Source: Phycisphaerae bacterium (GTDB taxonomy: Bacteria > Planctomycetota > Phycisphaerae > Phycisphaerales > SM1A02). From it: a DNA stretch of 64,000 nt. Where the stretch lies: positions 27,264-91,263 of the forward strand of contig JAEUIU010000034.1 of assembly GCA_016795065.1 (NCBI GenBank), read 5' to 3'. The notes under the pieces are model-generated. The model worked only from the letters and a program-made list of their open reading frames with translations. It was not told the origin of the DNA and did no database searches. Positions 36,883 through 45,589 of the stretch are shown here, in pieces. A program made the position numbers and the translations under genes. Numbering within the stretch: the first letter of the stretch is position 1; every line of letters starts with the position of its first letter.

Positions 36883-38538
36883 TCATCGAGCGTTGCGCAA
36901 GGCGGAGACGCGGCGAGCGAGTTGCCCAAGCCACCGGGTCACGCTTCCGCTTGCGGCTTGCGGCGGGAGGGCGGTCGGCGGGGGGGACGCTTGCCGATCG
37001 GGCCACCGCAACCGGCCGAGGTCCGCTCGGTCGGCGGTGTTGGTTCGCATCCCGAGGGGGATCGGGAGGTTGACGTCGTAGTTGCCCGGGTGAATCAGGA
37101 ACGAGACCAGTGAGCCAGGCGGGAGGCGTCGATACGTCTCGGGATGATCGGGCGCTCCGTTGTTAGGGGCATCCCAAACGGTCAGTGGTCCACCGACATC
37201 CCGCAATCCCCAAACCCGTCCGCCCAGCGACGCCGACGCGGTGGCTAACGCCTCGCGCACGTCGCCGTCGTAAAGGCGAATGCCGCGGCGGGCGAGCTCG
37301 TCCCGAAACACCGGCGTCGTGTTATTGGGGTGGATGGCGGTGGTGCGGCCGTAACCATGAGCCGTTGCAAAGCGGAAGTGGATTCCGAACTTCTCATAGG
37401 CATCGATCTGCTCGTGCAGATAGGCGATAGCCTTCGGCATGTCCGGGTGGTCCAGACCCGCAGGCGGCGCCTTCGCCGCGAAGAACCGCTCTGTTGCGTT
37501 GAGGTGCAGGCCCAGCGACGCCTTCGGAGCGAGCGAGCGGATCGTCGTCGCCATCTCGATTACCTGCTCCGGTGCGAGCGGCTTGTAACGGACATCATCG
37601 AGCGGCAGGAAGTTGAAGACACCGGCGAGCCCCAGTTCGCCCTCGATTCGGGCGATCGCCTGAACGCTCGCCCGCGACGTCGGCGTGCGGAGGAGGTCAA
37701 TGTCGTGGAGGAGGACGAGATTCGATCGTTGCGAGTCGAGCCGCGCGTCGAGCAACTCGTCCAGAGAAAGCGAAGCGACATCGGCCTCGTGCATCGCGTT
37801 GAGCACCGCGCCGTAGGTGAGCGGCTCCCAGCGATAGCCATGTTCACCCATGAACGCGGTCCAATATTCGCTCGCTTCGAACCATGCCCGCTCGGACGGT
37901 TCGAGAAACGCCGCCCAGTCGCCGATGACGCCCTTTCGGTTCGGCGAATCGCGGTCCTCGGTATGGCGCGAGGTCATGGCCATGAAGTTGCAACGGGCAT
38001 GAATTGAATCGAGGAGATCGCGATCGAAGGCAAGCCCGATGTGATCAAACACCCGGGCGAGCGTGGCGTGGAAGTCCTGATGGAGCTCCTCATACCGAAC
38101 CATGAGGAGATTCGGAAGCGAGGCGCCTTCGACGAAGCCGTCGTAGTAGCGTCTCGTCTTCTCCATGCACCCGTCGACCTCGCTGTTGCGGCCCCGCATC
38201 CACTCCTGATTGCCGCGCTTGTGGCTGATGAAGACGTCGCGTGGATCGCGGACGACAAACAGGAATTTGGCCTCTGGAACGGTCCGCGCCGCCTTCGCGA
38301 CGAATGGCGCGTTCGCGGGTGCCTTGTTGACGACCCACGGACCGATCAGGCCGTGTTCCCGCATCGCGTCGCCGACGGCAATCTCAAGTGCCGCACGGTC
38401 GCTGTGCAGGGTCCGGAAGATCGGCATTTCCTGCGGGATCTGCTGGACGTCCGGATGGGCGGCGACGCAGGTACGCAGCCAAGAGGTGCCGCCGCGCGCG
38501 AAACCGGTGATGAAGATCATCCTGTCCAGACACGACAT
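36883..38538 (-). CDS. Sulfotransferase + polysaccharide deacetylase-like (NodB-like) fusion, copy 2
   Basis: The 551-residue protein is collinear with the neighbour at 35144 over its first 430 residues without a gap, with the same motifs: TGFARGGTSWL (11-21), VRDPRDVFISHKRGN (96-110), LLHDIDLL (276-283), GLHLNATE (343-350), ATAHGYGRTT (391-400) and LIHPGNYD (481-488). It arose by tandem duplication. Differences concentrate near 250-270 (linker) and in the C-terminal tail. The start at 38538 follows AGGAGCT about seven bases upstream on the minus strand, a good ribosome binding site. Its first 46 residues differ little from copy 1, so both probably use the same sulfate donor while the acceptor sites may differ. 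It is transcribed divergently from the NodB-like gene at 38627 and 77 bases ahead of copy 1. Confidence 0.82.
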   Translation of the reverse strand: MSCLDRMIFITGFARGGTSWLRTCVAAHPDVQQIPQEMPIFRTLHSDRAALEIAVGDAMREHGLIGPWVVNKAPANAPFVAKAARTVPEAKFLFVVRDPRDVFISHKRGNQEWMRGRNSEVDGCMEKTRRYYDGFVEGASLPNLLMVRYEELHQDFHATLARVFDHIGLAFDRDLLDSIHARCNFMAMTSRHTEDRDSPNRKGVIGDWAAFLEPSERAWFEASEYWTAFMGEHGYRWEPLTYGAVLNAMHEADVASLSLDELLDARLDSQRSNLVLLHDIDLLRTPTSRASVQAIARIEGELGLAGVFNFLPLDDVRYKPLAPEQVIEMATTIRSLAPKASLGLHLNATERFFAAKAPPAGLDHPDMPKAIAYLHEQIDAYEKFGIHFRFATAHGYGRTTAIHPNNTTPVFRDELARRGIRLYDGDVREALATASASLGGRVWGLRDVGGPLTVWDAPNNGAPDHPETYRRLPPGSLVSFLIHPGNYDVNLPIPLGMRTNTADRADLGRLRWPDRQASPPPTALPPQAASGSVTRWLGQLARRVSALRNAR

Positions 38539-38626
38539 CGCCAGCAGCTCCTGACCCGCGAAAAGCGCACGGAGTCGCCAATCCGATCGCAGTATACTCG
38601 TGGCCCGAAACGCCCGGCGCGGCAGC
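38539..38626. promoter_or_regulatory. Divergent promoter region with a -10-like TATACT
   Basis: The 88 bases separate the minus-strand hybrid gene from the plus-strand NodB-like gene. TATACT at 38593-38598 is a good -10 for the plus strand, but no TTGACA-like -35 is found at the right distance. If it is used, the transcript would begin about 20 bases before the ATG at 38627, which rules out a GTG start at 38600. Confidence 0.4.
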
Positions 38627-40192
38627 ATGATCACAGTCGTCACACCGAAGGACCCGGCACCTGGCCACCTACGCCGATTCGGCCCGCTTGCCGAGTCTCT
38701 GCTCCGAAAGCACGGGTGGGTCTCCGTGCGCACGCTCTCTGTGGAGCATTGCGACGACGGCGCCACGCGGGACGATCTTCTGGTCGTGCCTTGTCCGGAG
38801 GCGACGCCGAACATCGAACGGTATGCGAGCTTCATCGTCGACGGACCGGTCCCTCACGACATCGCCGCGCGGCTCGGAATTCGGGCGGAGGATCACGAGG
38901 CGCAGGGGCTGCGAATCGTCGACGAATCGGGCAGGCCGCTGGGTACCGTGGTGCGCCCGGCAATGGCCGTTCGGGAGATACCGGTCTCGCGGGACATCCG
39001 CTCGGATCCCTATCCCTTCCGAGGCGGCCATCCTTGCTGGGCGCCGACGCCCATCTCGTATCAATCACTTGAGCCCGCCGGCGCCTGGCGCCCGCTCTTG
39101 TGGGGAGCGCCGCTGGATGGATCGGGTCCCGTGGTTCCGGTCTGCCTCGGCGACGGACGGCGAATCGTCTTGGGTATGCCGCTCCTGGATGTCTCGATGG
39201 GTCAGTCGGCGTTTCCGCCGCTCGACGCGGGCTACTGGGCACACACGATGGCGCCCGCGACCTTCGAACTCGAGTGCTGGCTCGCGGATCGGATCGGATC
39301 ATTGTTGGGAGCGGCGCGGCTGTCGGGTGTGCGGATCGGACGATGGCCGGCGGGCTGTTCCGCGGCGCTCACCGTGCGGCACGACTATGACCGCCTCATC
39401 TCCGATGCCTTGTTGAACGAACTGTTAGGTCACTACGAGCGACTCGGCGTCCGGTCGACATGGGGGTTCCTCATCGACAAGGCCCCAAGGGCCCATGCCG
39501 ACCAGATCGAGCGGGCCGGACACGAGGTGATGCTCCATTCGGTGGCTCGCAACGAGGGCGAGCTGAAGGCCGAACGGGATACGCTCGCCGATCGCACTGG
39601 GCGATGGGCGCTCGGGTCGACCGCGCATGGCGGTTTGGGAGCACCGGGTTACCTCGGCGGCCGGCATTTCGAATGGGCCGAGCGGACCGGGATGCGATAC
39701 TCCGAGATCCTCGGTTGCGCCCTAGGACTGCCAGCCCAGGCGGTCGTGGAGCGGGACGGCTTGCCCGTGGTGAGCACGATCCTGCTGCCGAACCAGCACG
39801 CCAGCCTCGACCTCAGCACCAAGCCCGACGGACACGCCTTTGATCGGCTTGCCGCAGAGTGTCCGCAAGCGATTGAACGCGGCGAACATCTTGTGGTCAT
39901 GAACCACCCGGATATCCATCGCACCGAGCTGATCGAGCTGCTCGCTCGGATCGCCCGACCTCACGTTTGGCGGGCGACGTTCCGTGACGTGATCAGCTGG
40001 ATTGCCACCGCAAAATTCGGAGCGAGCATCGGGCAGGGACGCGATACGGTCACCTTCGGCGCGCCGCTCCCCGCCCCAACGCGCGTCGAGACCTTCACGG
40101 TCGACGGGCGCCGGTTCGAAACGCAAGCCCCAGTCGGCTCGAGCGGCATCGCCCTCGAGGGGCTGGGCCATCGGAGCGAGGCAATCACATGA
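38627..40192 (+). CDS. NodB-like polysaccharide deacetylase family protein with unknown N-terminal domain
   Basis: The protein has 521 residues. Residues 1-235 are a domain I do not recognise (MITVVTPKDPAPGHLRRFGP onward; a GATase-like Rossmann fold is possible). Residues about 240-460 carry NodB-like motifs: TVRHDYD (249-255), HEVMLHS (299-305), STAHGG (331-336) and MNHPDIH (425-431). In the family, the paired Asp and two His bind metal and remove acetyl groups from GlcNAc or similar residues. Here TFDD is replaced by HDYD, so activity should be tested rather than assumed. Its C-terminus overlaps the methyltransferase gene by four bases (ATGA). No signal peptide is visible. Confidence 0.75.
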   Translation: MITVVTPKDPAPGHLRRFGPLAESLLRKHGWVSVRTLSVEHCDDGATRDDLLVVPCPEATPNIERYASFIVDGPVPHDIAARLGIRAEDHEAQGLRIVDESGRPLGTVVRPAMAVREIPVSRDIRSDPYPFRGGHPCWAPTPISYQSLEPAGAWRPLLWGAPLDGSGPVVPVCLGDGRRIVLGMPLLDVSMGQSAFPPLDAGYWAHTMAPATFELECWLADRIGSLLGAARLSGVRIGRWPAGCSAALTVRHDYDRLISDALLNELLGHYERLGVRSTWGFLIDKAPRAHADQIERAGHEVMLHSVARNEGELKAERDTLADRTGRWALGSTAHGGLGAPGYLGGRHFEWAERTGMRYSEILGCALGLPAQAVVERDGLPVVSTILLPNQHASLDLSTKPDGHAFDRLAAECPQAIERGEHLVVMNHPDIHRTELIELLARIARPHVWRATFRDVISWIATAKFGASIGQGRDTVTFGAPLPAPTRVETFTVDGRRFETQAPVGSSGIALEGLGHRSEAIT

Positions 40193-41430
40193 TCGGGCTC
40201 TATCTCAAGGCAGAGGACGATCCATCACGAGAGGACCTGCTGAGGCAGCTCGCCGTTGCCCTGGGAAGCCCGCCGCCGTCGTCTGAGGTCGTGGTCATCA
40301 CTCCCTCGGCGACGAACATGTCGCTTCTCGCGCCGCGCCGCGCCGATGCCGGAAGATCGCCGATGTCGTGGCTCTGTTCATGGCCACAGGAGTCGTTTCG
40401 GGCGATGGCCATGTCGCCTTCGCTTCGCCAACTGCGGTCCTCCTGGTCGGCGGTGTTGCTTGAGACAGCGAACAAGGCGCTCGTTGCGGATGGGACGCTT
40501 CTGGTCGGCGTGCAGCCCGGAGGCGAGGCAAAGGGCCTCTGGACGAAAGCATGGCTGGAGACAACGCTCGGGGTGAAGGCGACCTCGCAGGAGTCTGGTC
40601 TCCTCGCGTTTCGGCGGGGGGGCGGTCGGGAGCGGGCGTCGGTTCTCCGCTGGTTTCTCGAGGACGCGGGTCGACTCGCGCTGGACACGCTTCAATCGAC
40701 CCTGCGCCCTGACGAACGCATCGAGAACGTCCTCATCGGCGCGCCGGCGTCACCGCGCATCGTGCGTCAATCGTGGGATCCGGCCAGCTTTGAAGGCTTC
40801 AAGGTCGATGCGACCGATGCCGGGAGTGCGGTGCACGCCTTTAACTACGCGATCGGAGGCGTGGCCTACAAGGCGCCGATCCTGCAGCACATCATCGCCA
40901 CCCTGACGCCGTCGCGCCGAGACATCTCGCTCCTTGATGTGGGCGGGGGCATGGGCGTCGTCGCTGCGGAGATGCTGCTGGAGAACGACCACATCGTCGA
41001 AGCGACGAACTGCGATCCGTACCTTCCGCACCTGGCCCTCTCGCAGCGACTCGCGCATCGCTTTGCGGAGCGGCTTGCGGGACGATTCCGAGTCGGCCAC
41101 GTCACGGCGGAGGCAATGGAGTACGACCGCCAGCACGATGTCATCTCCTTTCTGGGATCGCTGCTGTATGTCCCTCGGAACAGGACGCAAGAGACGCTCG
41201 ACCGGGCGTGGGCACACCTTCGTCCGGGCGGGCTGCTCGTCGTTCATGAGAACATCCGCAACGAGCGGTACTCCCGGGACCTGGGTCACATGTTCACGGT
41301 TGACGAGATCAACGGGTACCTCGGTGCCTATGGGAAGCCGACCTGCTGGCTGTCGACGGCAACCGCAACGATCGAGCCCGCGGCGGTCGGGGAGCGCTCC
41401 GTGTTTCGCGTCTTTCAAAAACCCCGCTGA
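40189..41430 (+). CDS. Class I SAM-dependent methyltransferase with extra N-terminal half
   Basis: The protein has 413 residues. The C-terminal half (about 215-405) is a complete methyltransferase: motif I ISLLDVGGGMGVVAAEML (near 245-262), NCDPYLPHLALSQRL (near 269), EAMEYDRQHDVISFLGSLLYVP (near 305-325) and LRPGGLLVVHENIR (near 343). The N-terminal half (1-190) has a segment, ANKALVADGTLLVGVQPGG (about 95-113), that looks like the post-motif-III strand of another methyltransferase but has no SAM loop, so it may be a worn-down duplicate domain. The start overlaps the stop of the deacetylase-like gene at 38627. It probably methylates the same glycan or its lipid carrier. Confidence 0.8.
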   Translation: MIGLYLKAEDDPSREDLLRQLAVALGSPPPSSEVVVITPSATNMSLLAPRRADAGRSPMSWLCSWPQESFRAMAMSPSLRQLRSSWSAVLLETANKALVADGTLLVGVQPGGEAKGLWTKAWLETTLGVKATSQESGLLAFRRGGGRERASVLRWFLEDAGRLALDTLQSTLRPDERIENVLIGAPASPRIVRQSWDPASFEGFKVDATDAGSAVHAFNYAIGGVAYKAPILQHIIATLTPSRRDISLLDVGGGMGVVAAEMLLENDHIVEATNCDPYLPHLALSQRLAHRFAERLAGRFRVGHVTAEAMEYDRQHDVISFLGSLLYVPRNRTQETLDRAWAHLRPGGLLVVHENIRNERYSRDLGHMFTVDEINGYLGAYGKPTCWLSTATATIEPAAVGERSVFRVFQKPR

Positions 41431-41520
41431 GATGGCGGGCTCTCCTTACTTCGTCGGCATTCCGTAGCGGAATTCGGCTACCCTTGATGCGACACCTCGG
41501 TTCGTCGGGGACACGACGCC

Positions 41521-44241
41521 ATGCAGAACGACAGCACGCCATTCGCAGCGCGTCCACAGCGGCCAGTGAGGACGACAGGTCCCTCGCTGACGGAGACGGA
41601 GTCGTTCCTGCGCCAGTGGGACGCGGCCCAGGTGAAGTATGGAGACATGCCGGGTGAGGATGGCGCGCGGAAGCGGGCCGACGCCTACGCTCCGTTCTTC
41701 CTCCGCTTCGGCGACCGGGTGTTCATCTCGCCGGGTTGCCGCTTCTATCACCCGCATCGCATCACCCTGGAGGACGACGTTCGCTTCAACGAGGGCGCCC
41801 TCGTGTACGGGTCGGGCGGAGTCCACTTCGGCCGTCACGCCCGCATCGGCCCGCGCTTCTTCGTCCATAGCGCCAATCACGAGATCGCCCCGTCGCCGCT
41901 GGCGTTCCATGAGCGGAGTTACGACTACGCGACGGTGCGAATCGGCGACAACTGCCTGATCAGCGCGAACGTGACGATGCTGCCGGGCACATCGCTCGGG
42001 CCGGGCTCGTTCGTCGCGGCGGGTGCGGTGGTCACCGGAAAGGCATACCCCGACGACGCGCGGCTCGCGGGCGTTCCCGCGCGAGCGATGCTGGTCGAAG
42101 GCGCGGCGGCGACGGCGAATCCCGCTCCGGTCGTGATGGTGGTTGGGAAGCGCGGGGATCGTCGCACCGAGGCCTTGCGACGCATCGTCGCCGCGTTAGG
42201 GCTCCCGCAGGTGTGCGTCGGAGACGAGAGTGACGCCGGAACCACGGTTCGCCACATCCTTCGGCTGCAGGATCGCTCCGCAGCACGGGCCGGGAAGGGC
42301 AGTCTGACGGAGTGGTCGCTTCAGGAAGGCGCGGCGACGACCGGCGCGCAATGCGAGTTGGACGTCGGCAACCACGTCCGATTCCTCCTCTCCCGCACGC
42401 GAAGCCTGACGGTGGCGCCGGCCAAGGGGAACGCGCCTCGCGGTGCGGCCGTAGCCTCGAACAGGATCCTGGCCGATGCGGCCAACATGACGCTCTACAA
42501 CGCCCTCAAGCGACTGCGCAAGCGAAAGCGCGAGCTCTCGGACGAGGTGGATGTCTTGCTCGCAGCGCTTGTCCTCTCAGGTTCAGAGCGTGGCGACTTT
42601 GTCGTGACACGCGATCGTCTGCTCGAAGTGATCAAGGGAGAGCGAGCTGAAGCCTCGCTTGCGTCGGCGACGAAGGCAATCGGTGCGGGCGGTTCGCGAA
42701 ACCCCGTTGTGCCCGCTCTCCTCTCGCGCATGAAGCTTGCGGCGGGCGTCAAGACTCGAATCGAGAGCGCCGCAGGGCCAAGCGCTCGCGACGTCGCAGC
42801 CGCTCCCGAACTCCTCCCTCTGATGGCCTGTCGTGTCGATACCTCGGATGCGCCGAGCCTCGCCCAGATCGCCACCGATCTCGTGGAATCTAGCGACAAG
42901 GCCTGGGCGGTGGCATGCGTTGCGGCCTTCGCCCACCTCTGCGGACTTCGGCCGCTCTTTGAGCGATCGATCGAACGGCTGCTGGCGCCGGACCTTTTCG
43001 ACGACCACGTCGGGTGCGTGCGAAGCGCGGCCTCCGCCACGAGCGGCTACGCCTACGCGGCGTTGGTGGGCGCGGTGTTGGCGGTCCACGCTTCCACACA
43101 GGCGAAGGGATTCCGCATCGAACTGGAGTGCGATCGCGTTTCGACACTCCAACTTGGTGTGGTGGGAGAGGCCGCTGGCGCTCCCGTTTCGATCATCGGC
43201 GCCGGTGCGCTGGTCTGCCCGGTTGGTCGGGCGATCTCGGCGGGACTGGTCGACGCGTGGATTGACTCGATCGCGCCGCCGGCGATCGCCAACGGCCAAC
43301 TTGAACTGACCCTTGCGACCTACGAACCGGTGGTACCCGCGTTGCTTGCCGCTTGGCGATCGGCGTTCCGGCACATGATCCTCTCTGCCGGCGAGCCATT
43401 CATCGAGGTCCTTCCATGGCCTGACGGCCGTGAGGCGGCGGTGAGCGTTCGCTACGACATCGATCGAGCAACGCTTGCCGGACAGGTGCGGCGCATCGTC
43501 GAGATCCAGCAGCGATCGTTCGGCGGTCCGTGCGGAAGCTGGTACGCGATTCCCGGAACGGAACACGGCCGGAAGATCGAGGGCACGCTTCATCAGCATC
43601 TTCAAGAGATTGGGGTGCACGGTCTTCGTTCTGATCATGCTGAAGCCGCAGGATTCGGTGTGACCATGCACTCGGCGCCCGGAAGCGAGTACTGGCGAGG
43701 CGAGCACACGCTGGCCGGGCAGGCGTCCGTCGGTGCGACCTACACCGAGCTCCTGTCGACAGCGACCGATCGGCCGATGCCGGCATGGCTGGTCGACGCG
43801 AAGGGCGCATCGGTCGCGGGGGAGCTCTGGACAACGCCGCTTCACTTCCCGTTGGAAGGTTCGACCAACGACACGGATCTAAGCTACTTCGATCGGCTTC
43901 GGAGCCGGTTCCGGGAGGTAATCCGGCGAGGTGGGCACGCGATCATCGGCAGTCATCCGGATCTCAACCAGGAGATTCTCGCGAAGCTTGCCCGGGAGGA
44001 ATCGCTCGATCGCTGTTGGTGTGCGACGGTGGGCGAAGTCGTCGAGCGCTGCCGTCGGCTTTACGCCGTCGGAGCGATCGAGGCGGTGCAGATCGATGGC
44101 GACCCGCGGCCACACCTTCGCGCGAGGCGCAACGTGGCGGATGTCGCCATCCGTATCGAGCGTTCCGCAGGCGATACAGCGTCGATCAGGATCGTGCAGC
44201 TGAACGCCGGGCAGCCGCGGCCGCTCGAGCTGACATCGTGA
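41521..44241 (+). CDS. Hexapeptide acyltransferase + unknown domain + NodB-like fusion
   Basis: The protein has 906 residues. Residues about 63-190 are a left-handed beta-helix acyltransferase (GCRFYHPHRITLEDDVRFNE, VHSANHEIAPSP, LISANVTMLPGTSLGPGSFV), the galactoside/maltose O-acetyltransferase type with the catalytic His of SANH at 120. Residues about 200-620 are a long Ala-rich helical region without known motifs. Residues about 640-850 carry NodB-like marks: RYDID (644-648), TMHSAP (715-720) and GSHPDLN (810-816). The first metal-site His is replaced by Tyr. A single chain holding an acyl-adding and an acyl-removing module is unusual. It starts 90 bases after the methyltransferase gene and its 3' end overlaps the convergent GT4 gene by 56 bases. 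Confidence 0.78.
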   Translation: MQNDSTPFAARPQRPVRTTGPSLTETESFLRQWDAAQVKYGDMPGEDGARKRADAYAPFFLRFGDRVFISPGCRFYHPHRITLEDDVRFNEGALVYGSGGVHFGRHARIGPRFFVHSANHEIAPSPLAFHERSYDYATVRIGDNCLISANVTMLPGTSLGPGSFVAAGAVVTGKAYPDDARLAGVPARAMLVEGAAATANPAPVVMVVGKRGDRRTEALRRIVAALGLPQVCVGDESDAGTTVRHILRLQDRSAARAGKGSLTEWSLQEGAATTGAQCELDVGNHVRFLLSRTRSLTVAPAKGNAPRGAAVASNRILADAANMTLYNALKRLRKRKRELSDEVDVLLAALVLSGSERGDFVVTRDRLLEVIKGERAEASLASATKAIGAGGSRNPVVPALLSRMKLAAGVKTRIESAAGPSARDVAAAPELLPLMACRVDTSDAPSLAQIATDLVESSDKAWAVACVAAFAHLCGLRPLFERSIERLLAPDLFDDHVGCVRSAASATSGYAYAALVGAVLAVHASTQAKGFRIELECDRVSTLQLGVVGEAAGAPVSIIGAGALVCPVGRAISAGLVDAWIDSIAPPAIANGQLELTLATYEPVVPALLAAWRSAFRHMILSAGEPFIEVLPWPDGREAAVSVRYDIDRATLAGQVRRIVEIQQRSFGGPCGSWYAIPGTEHGRKIEGTLHQHLQEIGVHGLRSDHAEAAGFGVTMHSAPGSEYWRGEHTLAGQASVGATYTELLSTATDRPMPAWLVDAKGASVAGELWTTPLHFPLEGSTNDTDLSYFDRLRSRFREVIRRGGHAIIGSHPDLNQEILAKLAREESLDRCWCATVGEVVERCRRLYAVGAIEAVQIDGDPRPHLRARRNVADVAIRIERSAGDTASIRIVQLNAGQPRPLELTS

Positions 44242-45526
44242 CGGGGCCGCGCATCCTCGGTTCGCCCGGCGCGGAAGGAAGGACCCAGGTGCGATAGGCG
44301 GCCACGAGCCTCGCCGCGTAGACGCCCCAGTGCTCGGCGGCCACGAAGGTCTGGCACGCCGCCCGCATCGCGGCGAGGTCATCCTCGGAAATGTCGGCCA
44401 CCAGCCGTCCTAACGATTCGCTCGTCAGGGGTTGCGGCAGGAGCCGTCCCATGCCGCTTGACTCGATGGCTCGGCGCAACTCGGGAAACGGGCTGGCCAG
44501 GACCGGCACACCGGCGCTGGGGTACTCCCAGAGCTTGTTGGGTGTGCAGTACCAGTGGTTGAGGCACGTGTTCTCGTAGGGGATCACGCCGAGCGTTGCG
44601 CCTGCGGACCAATCGCAGAGTTCCGACTGCGGAGCGGGCGGAACGAAGCGGACCCGATCACGGGAACGGGGGTCCGCGTCGGCGATCCGGCGAAGCTCCG
44701 CCTCGATCGAGCCCCAGCCCATCAGGACCAGCGTCCAGCCGTCGGGCAGGCCCGCGGCGGAGCGGACCAGGTCCTCGAGCCCCCGATGCCGCGAGTAGCC
44801 GCCTTGGTAGAGCAGGATGCGCTCAGCGGCAGCGACGCCGGCCGCCGCCCTCAATCTTCCGTCGTCCACGGGAGGTGACGCCGTTCGCTCCGCTGCGTTC
44901 ATCACGACGACGGCCTTGGGCAGCGTCGGATACCGCTTGGCGTGCTCGGCGGCGATGGACTCATTGACGGTGATGAATCCGTTGACATGGGAGGCATGTC
45001 GGCGAAGGACGCGCTTCCAGACGCGCTTCATCATCGGAGACATGCCCGCAGACTCCTCGTACAGCTCGTGGCTGTCGAAGATCAATCGCCGCTCGTCATG
45101 ACCGCGGCACCAATGGGCGCCGATAGGAAGCGTTGTCAGGTCGTGGCAGTGGACCGCAACCGGCGCAAAGCGATCCAACGCGTCCCGCATGAGGCGGCTC
45201 GTGGCGCGGTAAGCCATCGCGCGACGGAAGAAGGTCCGCACACGCCCCAAGAGCCCTGACGGTCCGGAGTCGCGGTCGGTCTTGCCTCGCCAGCCGTGGT
45301 CGATGCGCACGATGCGAACGCCACTGGGCCGCACCGTCTCGGGGTCGCCGCATCGATCGTCGCGGAGTCCGATGACGCGCACCTCGAAGCCGGCCTTGGC
45401 GAGTGCGTCGGCCTCCTTCACGACGCGGGCATCGTGATTGACCGAGTTGAGGACGAGCGCAGCGACTCGGGGTGCGCCCGTAGTGTTCCTCACGCCTGCA
45501 GGTTGCGGGGTCGAATCGCTGCTCAC
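44186..45526 (-). CDS. Glycosyltransferase family 4
   Basis: The 446-residue GT-B enzyme has VAALVLNSVNHDARVVKEADAL near 20, HDLTTLPIGAHWC, IFDSHELYEESAG and the donor half ILLYQGGYSRHRGLEDLVRSAAG, LVLMGWGSIEAEL, CTPNKLWEYPSAGVPVLASPFPELR. It is clearly paralogous to the GT4 at 31660, but lacks the two inserted helices. A GTG at 45526 is the likely start. It closes the modification island on the opposite strand; its stop lies within the 3' end of the acyltransferase fusion gene. The sugar transferred is unknown. Confidence 0.88.
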   Translation of the reverse strand: MSSDSTPQPAGVRNTTGAPRVAALVLNSVNHDARVVKEADALAKAGFEVRVIGLRDDRCGDPETVRPSGVRIVRIDHGWRGKTDRDSGPSGLLGRVRTFFRRAMAYRATSRLMRDALDRFAPVAVHCHDLTTLPIGAHWCRGHDERRLIFDSHELYEESAGMSPMMKRVWKRVLRRHASHVNGFITVNESIAAEHAKRYPTLPKAVVVMNAAERTASPPVDDGRLRAAAGVAAAERILLYQGGYSRHRGLEDLVRSAAGLPDGWTLVLMGWGSIEAELRRIADADPRSRDRVRFVPPAPQSELCDWSAGATLGVIPYENTCLNHWYCTPNKLWEYPSAGVPVLASPFPELRRAIESSGMGRLLPQPLTSESLGRLVADISEDDLAAMRAACQTFVAAEHWGVYAARLVAAYRTWVLPSAPGEPRMRGPVTMSARAAAAARRSAARS

Positions 45527-45589
45527 GCCGCTGCGATCATACTCCTTCAGCGCCGCGTTGACTCGCGTGCGGCCGCGGCCGGACCGGGA

